Assembly (NCBI GenBank): GCA_022563685.1
Contig: JADFMY010000003.1
Location: forward strand, 1 to 64,000
DNA: 64,000 nt
Source of the DNA: Pseudomonadota bacterium
Lineage (GTDB): Bacteria > Pseudomonadota > Gammaproteobacteria > GCA-001735895
Direction of reading: 5' to 3'
Of the stretch, positions 50,647-59,680 are shown piece after piece. Each line of letters opens with the position of its first letter. Positions within the stretch are counted from its first letter, which is position 1. The notes below the pieces were generated by a model. That model saw only the letters and a list, made by a program, of their open reading frames with translations, searched no databases and was not told where the DNA came from. A program made the position numbers and the translations under genes.

Positions 50647-51841
50647 TCATGTCAAAAATAGGCAAAAGAATGGCGAGTACAATGAGCATGACGACTCCAC
50701 CCATGACCAGTATCATAGCGGGTTCAAACAGGCCTACAAATAGCGCTGTGACGCCGGCAATTTCGCTTTCCTCGGCTTTGGCAGAGCGTTCCAGCATATC
50801 ACCCAGCTTTCCACTCGATTCGCCATTTTCGATCAATTGCAGCACCAACGGACTGAAATAGCCCGATTGATCGAGTGCAGCTGAAATATGTTCCCCTTCC
50901 CTGACCCGGTCGGTGGCCTTAACCACCGCGTTTTTTATCGGCTGGCTCAGTATCACTTCGGTCGATATACGCATCGAGTCTACCGCCGTGACGCCGCTGG
51001 ATACCAGAATACTCATGGTCCGTGTAAAACGTGCGGTATTGGTTAATCGCACCAGATACCTGACCAACGGAAGCCTCAATAGTACCCGGTCGCGTAAAAG
51101 ACTGAACCAGCCAAGCTTCAATAGCCGCTGGTAGAGCACAATCAGCGCAATGATTCCAGCCAGCATATGCAAGCCGTATGCCTTGATAAAATCCGATAAG
51201 GCGATCATCCACTGGGTCAGCACGGGTAATTCCTGGTCAAAACCTTCAAACACCTGGACTATTTGAGGGACTACGAAGGTGAGCAACCCTGCGACCAGGA
51301 AGAGTGCGACAACACTGAGAAGAATCGGGTAAATCAGTGCAAGACTGGTTTTCCGCTGTAAGTCCTGGCGCGCTTCCAGGTAGTCGGCCAGTCTTTCCAT
51401 CACCAGATCGAGCAATCCCGATTGCTCACCTGCATGTACCGACGCGCAATACATTTTATCGAAGATGCGCGGGTATTCTTTTAAGGCTTCGGATAAGGGA
51501 TAGCCTTCCAGGACTTTGGCTCTTACCGCGAGCAATATTTTTTTCGCCTGGTTTTTCTGAGTCTGGCGCGACACCGCGTGATAGGCCGATTCCACCGGCT
51601 GCCCGGCACCGATCAGGGTGGCAATTTGACGGGTAATCAAGGCTACCGTGGCAACATTGATTCTGTCTCGCCGGGACTTTATCTGGCCGTTGAGAACACC
51701 GGTCGACACTTCATCGATCTGCAATGGCATCAGGCTCATTCCGCGTAATTGCTGCCTGGCCTGTTTCGCGGTATCAGCCTCGATTAAACCTTTCTTATTG
51801 TTGCCGTCGGCGTCGATGGCCTGGTATTCGAATGCACCCAT
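50630..51841 (-). CDS. gspF: Type II secretion inner-membrane platform protein F
   Basis: A 403-residue polytopic protein with two repeated T2SF domains, each containing a long cytoplasmic helix bundle and a hydrophobic hairpin: LIGAGQPVESAYHAVSRQ and FDKMYCASVHAGEQSGLL in the first half, LVSSGVTAVDSMRIS and VLQLIENGESSGKLGDML in the second. It forms the platform with GspL and GspM. It follows gspE by 4 bp. Confidence 0.95.
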   Translation of the reverse strand: MGAFEYQAIDADGNNKKGLIEADTAKQARQQLRGMSLMPLQIDEVSTGVLNGQIKSRRDRINVATVALITRQIATLIGAGQPVESAYHAVSRQTQKNQAKKILLAVRAKVLEGYPLSEALKEYPRIFDKMYCASVHAGEQSGLLDLVMERLADYLEARQDLQRKTSLALIYPILLSVVALFLVAGLLTFVVPQIVQVFEGFDQELPVLTQWMIALSDFIKAYGLHMLAGIIALIVLYQRLLKLGWFSLLRDRVLLRLPLVRYLVRLTNTARFTRTMSILVSSGVTAVDSMRISTEVILSQPIKNAVVKATDRVREGEHISAALDQSGYFSPLVLQLIENGESSGKLGDMLERSAKAEESEIAGVTALFVGLFEPAMILVMGGVVMLIVLAILLPIFDMNDLLQ

Positions 51842-51845
51842 AGCG

Positions 51846-53330
51846 CTACTCTGACGCGGGATTATCCCGCGTCACCCGGAGCACTTCGTTCAGTGTTGTC
51901 TCGCCCTGTATGATCTTGCGAATGCCGTCTTCTCTCAATCCAGGACTCCGGGTGCGACAATAGCGCTCTATTTTCAACTGGCTTTTAGTATCGTGGATCA
52001 TCGCCGCAAGCGCTTCATCGATCTCGATCATTTCATAGATTCCAGACCGGCCTTTGTACCCGGACTGCAAACAGCGTGAACACCCCATCGCCTGGTATAT
52101 CGTATCCTGTTCCCCGATACCATAATTGGCCAGTTCTTCCCTGTTTAATCTGATTTCGGTTTTACAGTGCACACAAACACGGCGTACCAGGCGCTGCGAA
52201 ATCACACCCACCAAGGTCGACGACAGAAGAAACGGTTCGACCCCCATATCCTGGAGGCGCGTGATCGCACCCACCGCCGAATTGGTATGCAGGGTCGATA
52301 ATACCAAGTGGCCGGTAAGACTCGCCTGTACGGCGATCTGCGCCGTTTCGCTATCGCGTATTTCACCCACCATCACCACGTCAGGGTCCTGTCGCAGTAT
52401 CGCGCGCAGTCCCTTCGCGAAAGTCATATCCACTTTGGCGTTGACGGGCGTCTGGCCGATACCATCGAGGTCGTATTCAATCGGATCTTCGACCGTGAGG
52501 ATATTACGTTTGGTGTCGTTCAAAGCCGTGAGCATCGCGTAAAGCGTAGTCGTCTTTCCCGAACCGGTCGGCCCGGTAACCAGGATAATACCGTGCGGTT
52601 TCTGGATCATCTGATCAACCCGATGTCGATCCGTGTCGGACATCCCGAGCTGCAATAAATCCAGTCGTCCCGCCTGCTTGTCGAGAATCCTCATCACAAC
52701 GCGTTCCCCGTGACCCGAAGGCAGGGTCGAAACTCGAATATCGACCGGCCGATTGGCCACCTTGAGCGCAATTCGTCCATCCTGCGGCAAGCGTTTTTCG
52801 GCAATATCGAGTTGAGCCATAACCTTGATTCGAGAACACAGCAGGCTGGCAATCTGGCGCGGGGGTTCGAGTACCTCGCGCAATTCGCCGTCTACCCTGA
52901 AGCGAATCGACAACCGGGTTTCAAACGGCTCGATGTGAATATCGGAGGCATTTTCCTTGATTGCTTCGGTAATCAAGGCGTTGATCAGGCGAATAATCGG
53001 CGCATCGTCGTCGCTTTCGAGTAAATCCTCCGGTTCGGCCAGCTCTCGTGCAACCTCGTCGAGATTGAGTTCACCACCAATTTTCTGCGCTTCGTTAAAC
53101 GAAGTTTCGCGATTCTTTTCAAAATGATGGCTCAATAATCGATTGAATTCCTGATCGTTCTCCACCGAGATACTGTCAACCAGCCCTAATAGACGTTGAG
53201 CCTCGGCAATCGCATGGACCGGTGTCTCCTTACGCGTAATCAAACTGAGCTTCCCATCCGATGAAGCCGTCCAGGCGACGACTCCGAATCGTTTGCAAAA
53301 AGAATAAGGTAGTTCGGTTGCTGCTGACAT
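51846..53330 (-). CDS. gspE: Type II secretion ATPase E
   Basis: A 494-residue secretion ATPase. Motifs: Walker A GPTGSGKTTTLYAML, Asp box RNILTVEDPIEYDLDGIGQ, Walker B ILRQDPDVVMVGEIRD, His box TLHTNSAVGAITRL and the tetracysteine zinc domain CVHC...CSRC. It powers pseudopilus assembly. It is the first gene of this gsp operon; gspC and gspD, which often precede gspE, are absent here and must be elsewhere. Confidence 0.97.
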   Translation of the reverse strand: MSAATELPYSFCKRFGVVAWTASSDGKLSLITRKETPVHAIAEAQRLLGLVDSISVENDQEFNRLLSHHFEKNRETSFNEAQKIGGELNLDEVARELAEPEDLLESDDDAPIIRLINALITEAIKENASDIHIEPFETRLSIRFRVDGELREVLEPPRQIASLLCSRIKVMAQLDIAEKRLPQDGRIALKVANRPVDIRVSTLPSGHGERVVMRILDKQAGRLDLLQLGMSDTDRHRVDQMIQKPHGIILVTGPTGSGKTTTLYAMLTALNDTKRNILTVEDPIEYDLDGIGQTPVNAKVDMTFAKGLRAILRQDPDVVMVGEIRDSETAQIAVQASLTGHLVLSTLHTNSAVGAITRLQDMGVEPFLLSSTLVGVISQRLVRRVCVHCKTEIRLNREELANYGIGEQDTIYQAMGCSRCLQSGYKGRSGIYEMIEIDEALAAMIHDTKSQLKIERYCRTRSPGLREDGIRKIIQGETTLNEVLRVTRDNPASE

Positions 53331-53603
53331 AAGATTAGAACTCTAGAAAAAAACGCATCACAAGCAGAATCGCCATTCGCCGTCGATATACATCTGGTAG
53401 TGCTTCATGGGGGTCTTCCCGTCTACTGTCTTTGTAGTATTTGATCATTGCAAGTTTCTACGCCCCTTATTCTATAGCTAGATCGGAGGGGTGTCCTCGA
53501 TTTTTTCCACCTCAGGCTTGAATTTACCGGGGTTTCGAACCGACCTCGAATCCTGCTTGCGCGCCATCTGCAGAGATTCAATAAAACAGTTATCCCTATA
53601 CTA
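53331..53603. other. Intergenic region upstream of the gsp operon
   Basis: This 273-bp gap must contain the gsp promoter. It also contains a small reading frame resembling an aldehyde dehydrogenase N-terminus (see 53358-53408). GGTTTCGAACCGACC near 53530 recalls a tRNA T-arm, but no cloverleaf can be drawn. Confidence 0.4.
53358..53408 (-). pseudogene. Remnant of an aldehyde dehydrogenase N-terminus (16 codons)
   Basis: The frame reads MKHYQMYIDGEWRFCL then TGA. The first 13 residues match the start of many NAD-dependent aldehyde dehydrogenases (hxYQMYIDGEW). No further homology follows, so it looks like a gene stub left by a deletion whose other end is near gspE. A functional leader peptide is an alternative but less likely. 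Confidence 0.5.
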
Positions 53604-54233
53604 TCAGGCGGGTTTGCTCGATCGCTCAGAGGATCTGGATTCGAACCATTTATTAATATTGACCCGCTGGAGTAATAAGATTCCGGCTATCACCGCATAG
53701 ATTCCGGGCTCAAGGTAATCAGCCTTGACTAGCCACAGAAAATGCAACACACCGAGCAGGACAATCAGGTAAGTCAGTCGATGCAATTTCTTCCAGCCCT
53801 TGCCCAGCCGTCTGACCATCGCCTGATTGGAAGTAGCTGCTAACGGGATTAGCAGCACGAAAGCACTAAACCCCAGGGTGATATAAGGGCGTTTGATAAT
53901 GTCTTCCAGCATCTCGGAAAAATCGAACGAGTGATCGGCGACGAACCATATCAGGAAGTGACAAAAAGCATAAAAGAATACATAGAGCCCCAACATGCGC
54001 CTGAAACGCAGCAATAGGGTCCATCCAAACCACTGTCTCAAGGGCGAAATGGCAAGCGTGATTAACAATAAACGCAGGGTCCAGTCGCCGATATCTCGGG
54101 TAATCGTTTCAATCGGATTGGCGCCCAGATCTCCATAGAAAATTCGCCATACCAGGCTCGAAATCGGAACCAGACACAGAATAAACAGTACTGGCCTGGC
54201 AAATCTCGACCTAAGCACTTGTGACGATTCCAT
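53604..54233 (-). CDS. msrQ: Haem-containing membrane subunit MsrQ
   Basis: A 209-residue protein with five to six membrane helices of the ferric-reductase-like (YedZ) family. Haem-ligand histidines are visible in YAFCHFLIW, in KLHRLTYLIVLLGVLHFLWLVKADY. MsrQ passes electrons from flavin/quinone to MsrP in the periplasm. The start lies 12 bp after the msrP stop. Confidence 0.93.
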   Translation of the reverse strand: MESSQVLRSRFARPVLFILCLVPISSLVWRIFYGDLGANPIETITRDIGDWTLRLLLITLAISPLRQWFGWTLLLRFRRMLGLYVFFYAFCHFLIWFVADHSFDFSEMLEDIIKRPYITLGFSAFVLLIPLAATSNQAMVRRLGKGWKKLHRLTYLIVLLGVLHFLWLVKADYLEPGIYAVIAGILLLQRVNINKWFESRSSERSSKPA

Positions 54234-54245
54234 ATTTAGGTGCCC

Positions 54246-55187
54246 TTAATAATTCGCTCTCAAATCCATGTCATTGTACAGGTGCGCCACTTCCTCTCCA
54301 TAGCCATTGAACATCAGGGTTTTACGCTTGAATATATCACCTATGCGGCGTTCCTTTTTTTGCGACCAGCGCGGGTGATCGACGGCCGGGTTAACATTGG
54401 AGTAAAACCCATACTCGCGCGGATTCGATATATTCCAGGTCGTTTCCGGTTGTTGCTCGACAAAGTCGATGCTGACAATCGACTTGATACTCTTGAATCC
54501 ATATTTCCAGGGTATCACGAGCCGAACAGGCGCACCGTTCTGATTTGGCATGGTTTTGCCATACATACCAACTGCGAGCAGGGTGAGTGGATTCGTGGCT
54601 TCGTCTAGGCGCAGCCCTTCCCGGTATGGCCAGCGTAACACACTGCGATTTTGCCCAGGCATGCGCAGTGGATCGTGCAGGGTTTTGAAGGCCACATATT
54701 TTGCCTTCGATGTCGGTTGCAACGATTTGATAATAGACTCCAGCGGCACACCCAGCCAGGGAATAACCATCGACCAGGCCTCGACACAGCGCAGACGGTA
54801 AACTCTTTCTTCGATCTCAAAGGGCCTGACCAGGTCTTCCAGCGAATATTCACCCGGTTTTTCGCATTCACCACCCACGGTAATCTTCCAGTCGTCGGTG
54901 TTAAAATCCTTTGCGTATCTGGCTGGATCGGTTTTGCCGGTACCAAACTCGTAAAAATTATTGTAACGGGTGACATCGTCTTCCGGCGTCATCTCTTCAT
55001 CGAGGGTTATCACGTTTTTCCGATAGTCGCCGATACGCAGTGAAGCGCCAGCCGTCAACCACGGATTGAGCAGCAAAGTGGTACCGATCATACTTGACGC
55101 CTTCATGAATTCACGGCGCTTATGATAAATCGACTCAGGCGTAATATCCGATGCTGGAATATCCGACGCTTTTCTTATTTTAATCAC
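54246..55187 (-). CDS. msrP: Protein-methionine-sulfoxide reductase catalytic subunit MsrP
   Basis: A 313-residue periplasmic molybdoenzyme. The Tat signal contains KRREFMKASS; molybdenum is bound by the Cys of YRLRCVEAWSMV; GAPVRLVIPWKYGFKSIKSI is the standard cofactor-domain segment. It repairs oxidised methionine in periplasmic proteins using electrons from MsrQ. The start is GTG with AGGT about five bases upstream. It is the first gene of msrPQ. Confidence 0.95.
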   Translation of the reverse strand: MIKIRKASDIPASDITPESIYHKRREFMKASSMIGTTLLLNPWLTAGASLRIGDYRKNVITLDEEMTPEDDVTRYNNFYEFGTGKTDPARYAKDFNTDDWKITVGGECEKPGEYSLEDLVRPFEIEERVYRLRCVEAWSMVIPWLGVPLESIIKSLQPTSKAKYVAFKTLHDPLRMPGQNRSVLRWPYREGLRLDEATNPLTLLAVGMYGKTMPNQNGAPVRLVIPWKYGFKSIKSIVSIDFVEQQPETTWNISNPREYGFYSNVNPAVDHPRWSQKKERRIGDIFKRKTLMFNGYGEEVAHLYNDMDLRANY

Positions 55188-55812
55188 AATACCTACCCTA
55201 TTGAGTGGCTTACTAGACCGTTATCGGGGCAATTAGTTCTCTCTATAGAAATCGGGTTCTAACAAACGAGATCCCTAAAAGAACATCATTGCTATTCTCC
55301 TGCACCGGTTTGACCATAACTTGTTGGTCTCAAACAACTATCTATAATCGTACCAACTGTTGAAGTGATCCCTAAAATGATCAATTTCGATCGTTCGGTT
55401 CGGCAAACTGTTCACAGAATGCTCGCGCCTCGTTGGTTAGACTGAGGTCGGTGGGATAGCGCAACCTAGACACAGGTTTTTTATGGTAATGAGCCGCTTC
55501 CTGGTGTACCATTAAACCCTATTTACAGTGATTTAACCTTTAATAATCAATAAGTTACACTTATTTAGGAGACTTTAACACCTTAGAATTTGATAATCAC
55601 TTGTGACCGATATACCCCTTTTTTTCAATCATTGAACCGTGGGTTGCCGGCTATGTGCCGACCACCGCTGGAGTATGACCGACCAGGGATGAAATTGCGG
55701 TGCCGATAGCAGGTCTCTCCAATTCAACGGATTCATCGCTTATCGGCATAATTTCGCCTGGCGGCTCTCGAAAAGTACAATTCATGGCAGAAAACATCAG
55801 GAGGGCTGGCAA
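55188..55812. other. 625-bp intergenic region with divergent promoters and an unassigned structured stretch
   Basis: The left part serves msrP and the right part the solute-binding gene (GGAGGG eight bases before ATG 55813). Between 55636 and 55760 the sequence is richer in GC than its surroundings and has several short complementary blocks (TGCCGGC, TGCCGAC, GGTGCCGATA, TTATCGGCA), so a leader RNA or a decayed gene is possible. No known riboswitch consensus was recognised. Confidence 0.35.
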
Positions 55813-57162
55813 ATGTACCATCAAGATTACCCCGCCGAATCCGTCGCAGGATCGCCAGCGAGTCTGACTGCTCATGTACCCGGATTTCTATGCTGGTTTT
55901 CGATAACTATTGCATCGATATTTAATACGCAGGCTATCGCCGGTCCAGACGCCGATTTACGCCTGCTCTCTACTCAGTTAAGTCCTCCGCACGAGGCTCG
56001 CGCCATGCGCGATGAAATTCTATCGGATTTTTCCCAGCAGGTTGTGTTTCAGGCCTATTCCATGGAAAAAATTTTCCAGTTGCTGGTTCTCGCCAGGGAA
56101 AGTCAGGGAGCTCGAACCGATGTAGTAGGTGCGCTGCATGGTGATTTTGCATCGCTCTCTCAGTTCGATATTTTCAGTCCTGTGGGCCATTTGCTGGAAT
56201 CGCTTGGCCCTCAGCGCTTTGTTGGAAGCCACCTTGCGCTGGGGCGGATGAAATCACCACAGCAGAAATTTATTCCATGGATGCAGGCGACTTACCTGAT
56301 GGTAGCTAATCGTCGGGCACTGAAGCATCTACCGGATAATGTCGATCTCAATCATTTGAGCTACGCGCAATTGCGCGAATGGGCGGAAAACATGAGGCGG
56401 GAAGCAGGCAGGCCTAAGCTCGGTTTTCCTGCCGGTTCTGGTGGTTTAATGCATCGATTTTTCCAGGGCTATCTGTATCCGTCGTATACGGCGAGTACGG
56501 TAACCGGATTTAAAAGTGCTGAAGCCCGCCTGATGTGGCGCGAATTTCGCGAATTGTGGCTTCAGGTCAATAAACGCTCGCTCACCTATGCACGCATGGA
56601 CAAAGCGCTATTGGCGGAAGAGGTTTGGGTCGCCTGGGATCATACAGCACGGCTTTCCCGTGCTCTTCAGGAGCGCCCCGAGGATTTTATTGCTTTTCCG
56701 TCACCGGTTGGACCGCGTGGCCGGGGTTTCATGCTCGTTTTGGCGGGGCTCGCCATACCGCGTGATACGGCGTCTCCCGAAACCGCGGAGTCATTAATCG
56801 AGTATTTAACCCGGACAGACACCCAGATTAAAACATTAGAGAATGTCGGCTTTTTCCCCACTGTAACTATTCCCGCCGAAACCAAGACAACCCCAGGTAT
56901 TACCTCATTACAAGAAGCGGTCGCAATGCAAAGTGGCGCGCAAAATTCGGTCATGACATTATTTCCGGTCGGCTTGAAAAATGATGCCCGCGCTTTCAAT
57001 CTGGCCTATATGGGTGCATTTTCCGGAATCGTATTACGAGGGCGAGACATAGCCACAGTGCTGGAAGAGCAGGCGGGAAAAATCAATCGATTACTTCGGA
57101 AAAATAATATTTCCTGCTGGCTTCCAGACCCTGAGGGGCCTCCGCCCTGCCAGGCTGATTAG
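55813..57162 (+). CDS. Family 1 extracellular solute-binding protein, signalling-associated
   Basis: The 449-residue protein has a hydrophobic signal region (about 24-42, PGFLCWFSITIASIFNTQAIA-GPD) and a periplasmic binding fold: FDIFSPVGHLLESLG, WMQATYLMVANRRALKHLP, LSYAQLREWAENMR, GFPAGSGGLMHRFFQGYLYPSY, VWVAWDHTARL and FPSPVGPRGRGFMLVLAGLAIPRDT, the layout of ABC-type binding proteins. No ABC permease or ATPase follows; the next gene, 2 bp away, is a membrane histidine kinase. It therefore probably acts as a ligand-sensing partner of that kinase. Ligand unknown, possibly a sugar or polyol. Confidence 0.85.
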   Translation: MYHQDYPAESVAGSPASLTAHVPGFLCWFSITIASIFNTQAIAGPDADLRLLSTQLSPPHEARAMRDEILSDFSQQVVFQAYSMEKIFQLLVLARESQGARTDVVGALHGDFASLSQFDIFSPVGHLLESLGPQRFVGSHLALGRMKSPQQKFIPWMQATYLMVANRRALKHLPDNVDLNHLSYAQLREWAENMRREAGRPKLGFPAGSGGLMHRFFQGYLYPSYTASTVTGFKSAEARLMWREFRELWLQVNKRSLTYARMDKALLAEEVWVAWDHTARLSRALQERPEDFIAFPSPVGPRGRGFMLVLAGLAIPRDTASPETAESLIEYLTRTDTQIKTLENVGFFPTVTIPAETKTTPGITSLQEAVAMQSGAQNSVMTLFPVGLKNDARAFNLAYMGAFSGIVLRGRDIATVLEEQAGKINRLLRKNNISCWLPDPEGPPPCQAD

Positions 57163-57164
57163 CC

Positions 57165-59288
57165 GTGAGAAAAGCATTCATCCAGTCGTTTCTCACCATT
57201 ATGATTATCATAATGGTCGTGCTCAGCGTGCAGCTAGGACAGGAAATTTACAAATGGTCGTCGTTGAAGCGACTGGAGGCTTCGATACCGCTAGCCGAGT
57301 TAGAGCAAAGTATGGCATTGTCCGATGTTATATTCAGCTTAAACCAACTGAATCGTGCGCTGGACCAGGTCTATATCGATGCGAGCGATTCTAACAATCA
57401 GGCGCTGCAAATAGCACTCGACGTCGCATTTTCGACGATGACCGAACACGATCTTGTGTCGGGACCAGGATTCGATACGGACTTATATGCCGCGCGCGAG
57501 GAACTGCGGCAAATTATCGATAAGTTGTCTGCTCAGCTGATTTCCGAAGAGGGTTTAGATGCGCATGAGTTATCGTTGCTGATTGCAAGGTATAACGAGG
57601 CGATGGCGCCATACACTCAAAGCTATTTTGAAAAAAACGAGGGCGTTCGGACTCGTTTGGCGCAACTAACCAACAAAATCTCTCAAATGAGCGATGTGGC
57701 GTTATTAACGTCCGTGTTACTGGTGGTATTGATGTTGTTCATCACATTGATCTGGTGGTTACGTCAACGCACCTCGATACAGTTAAAGCAAGTCAAGCAG
57801 GAGAAGCTCAAATCAGAGACTATCCTTCGCGCTGCACTCGATCATGCACCGGCGGGAATTTATATTAAAGATTTGGAGGGGCGCTACCTTCTGTGCAATC
57901 GTACGTTTTGCGAATGGCACAAAATTCAGTTGGAACAGCTACTTGGCAAAACCGCCCACGATCTCTTTTCACCAGAGAAAGCGAGGCTGTTTTCTGAAAA
58001 GGACGAAGAATGTCGTGAAACCAGGACGGTAATTGAGCACGAATCTGAAATTGATTTCCCGGGCGATACCTTAAAATCGGAGTATACGATCAGGTTTCCC
58101 ATCTTGGGCGACGATGGAGAACTGCTGGGGACTGGCGGTATCGATGTTGACATAACGCAAAGAAAACAGGCTGAAATCGAACTGGAGGAAAGCCACAACC
58201 GGTTCATGGCGCTCGCCGATAACCTGCCCGAGTTCATTACCCTGAAAGATAAGAGCGGCGTATTCCTGTTTGTTAATAAGCGATTCGAAGAGTGGACAAA
58301 TATGAAGCGTGAAGACACGGTGGGAAAATTAGTTCACGATATTTATCCCGAGGAGCAGGCCACCGAATTTCAAATACTCGATCGTAAAGTGATACGCAGT
58401 GGAAAGATTCTTAGCCGTGAAGTAGATCTCAGTTACCCGGACGGGAACACCCGTAGCGTAATCAGCACCCGTTTTCCAGTGCTCTCGACCACAGGCGAAG
58501 TACTTGGCCTGGGTACGATTAATCACGACATCACCGAGCGTAAACAACATGAAGAAGAATTAAGAATCGCCAAGGAGAAAGCGGAGGTGGCAGATCGACT
58601 AAAATCGACTTTTCTCGCAACCATGTCACACGAATTGCGAACCCCGTTAAATTCTATCATCGGCTTTACCGGCGTCCTTTTGCAAGGTTTGACCGGGGAA
58701 TTAAATGACGAACAATTGAAGCAGTTGGGTATGGTAAAGATGAGTGCAAGGCATTTACTGGCACTGATCAACGATATACTGGACCTGTCTAAAATCGAGG
58801 CTGGATCGCTGGAGGCTGAGTCATTGCCATTTGATCTACAGGCTGCGGTGGACAACTCTATAGCAGTGGTTACACCGGCCGCCGAAAGTAAATCTTTAGC
58901 TGTGGTTTCGAGAATGACTGGCGAGATTGGCGTTATTTACAGTGACCGTCGCCGGGTTGAACAAATAATACTCAACCTTTTGAGTAATGCGATAAAATTT
59001 TCCGAGCAGGGTGAAGTAATAGTCGAGTGCCGCAAGGGTGATGGGAATATACTGATCGAAGTCTCGGACCAGGGGATAGGAATAAAGGAAGCTGATCTAC
59101 AGCACCTGTTTAAACCATTTAGCCAACTGGATCAAAGAATTGCCGCGAGACAATACCAGGGAACCGGACTTGGGCTGGCGCTCAGTCGAAAACTGGCGCG
59201 TATTCTGGGTGGCGATTTAGAGGTTAAAAGTGACTGGGGTAAAGGAAGTGTGTTTACATTGAGCCTGCCAGCTATATTATCAGGATGA
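57165..59288 (+). CDS. Membrane histidine kinase with two PAS domains
   Basis: A 707-residue kinase starting at GTG (no ATG is near, and spacing to the previous stop is 2 bp). Helix 1 is about 8-26, a ~155-residue periplasmic region follows, helix 2 is at about 175-198, then PAS1 (about 220-335; LEGRYLLCNRTFCEWH), PAS2 (about 345-460; KSGVFLFVNKRFEEWT), HisKA (FLATMSHELRTPLNSIIGF) and HATPase (NLLSNAIKF, DQGIGI, GTGLGLALSRKLARILGG). There is no receiver domain; the next gene supplies it. The periplasmic region could receive the binding protein encoded just upstream. Confidence 0.93.
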   Translation: MRKAFIQSFLTIMIIIMVVLSVQLGQEIYKWSSLKRLEASIPLAELEQSMALSDVIFSLNQLNRALDQVYIDASDSNNQALQIALDVAFSTMTEHDLVSGPGFDTDLYAAREELRQIIDKLSAQLISEEGLDAHELSLLIARYNEAMAPYTQSYFEKNEGVRTRLAQLTNKISQMSDVALLTSVLLVVLMLFITLIWWLRQRTSIQLKQVKQEKLKSETILRAALDHAPAGIYIKDLEGRYLLCNRTFCEWHKIQLEQLLGKTAHDLFSPEKARLFSEKDEECRETRTVIEHESEIDFPGDTLKSEYTIRFPILGDDGELLGTGGIDVDITQRKQAEIELEESHNRFMALADNLPEFITLKDKSGVFLFVNKRFEEWTNMKREDTVGKLVHDIYPEEQATEFQILDRKVIRSGKILSREVDLSYPDGNTRSVISTRFPVLSTTGEVLGLGTINHDITERKQHEEELRIAKEKAEVADRLKSTFLATMSHELRTPLNSIIGFTGVLLQGLTGELNDEQLKQLGMVKMSARHLLALINDILDLSKIEAGSLEAESLPFDLQAAVDNSIAVVTPAAESKSLAVVSRMTGEIGVIYSDRRRVEQIILNLLSNAIKFSEQGEVIVECRKGDGNILIEVSDQGIGIKEADLQHLFKPFSQLDQRIAARQYQGTGLGLALSRKLARILGGDLEVKSDWGKGSVFTLSLPAILSG

Positions 59289-59680
59289 AATCGGTGGTAA
59301 GCAATAAAATTCTGATTATTGAGGATAACGAACAAAACCTCTACCTGGAGACTTATTTACTCGAAAATAGTGGTTACCAGGTGATAGCGGCGAGAGACGG
59401 GCCGGAAGCGATACAGCTGGCTGAGAGGGTTAATGCGGATATTATTTTGCTGGACATTCAGTTACCCGGGATGGATGGATTCGCAGTATTAAAAGCGATA
59501 AAAAAAATACCTCGCATTGCCGATGTACCTGTAATTGCTGTTACCTCCCACGCGATGACTGGCGACAGGGAACGAATCCTTGCAGCCGGATGTGTCGACT
59601 ACATCGAAAAACCCATCGACCCGGAAATCTTTGTTGCGCAAATCGAAAAGTATTTGCCCACACGGACAGACCATGAATAG
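59285..59680 (+). CDS. Single-domain response regulator
   Basis: A 131-residue CheY/DivK-type receiver: ILIIEDNEQN (acidic pair), phospho-Asp in IILLDIQLPGMDG, Thr in VIAVTSHA and Lys in YIEKPIDPE. It has no output domain. Start overlaps the kinase stop by 4 bp (ATGA) and its end overlaps the next gene by 8 bp, so all three are translationally coupled. Confidence 0.93.
   Translation: MKSVVSNKILIIEDNEQNLYLETYLLENSGYQVIAARDGPEAIQLAERVNADIILLDIQLPGMDGFAVLKAIKKIPRIADVPVIAVTSHAMTGDRERILAAGCVDYIEKPIDPEIFVAQIEKYLPTRTDHE

Noticed and set aside
53520-53600. tRNA-like T-arm (GGTTTCGAACC) in the gap before gspE
   Set aside because: No acceptor stem, anticodon stem or CCA could be fitted on either strand.
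55651-55875. 74-codon minus-strand frame overlapping the start of the solute-binding gene
   Set aside because: It overlaps a well-supported start with a strong ribosome-binding site and has no family resemblance.
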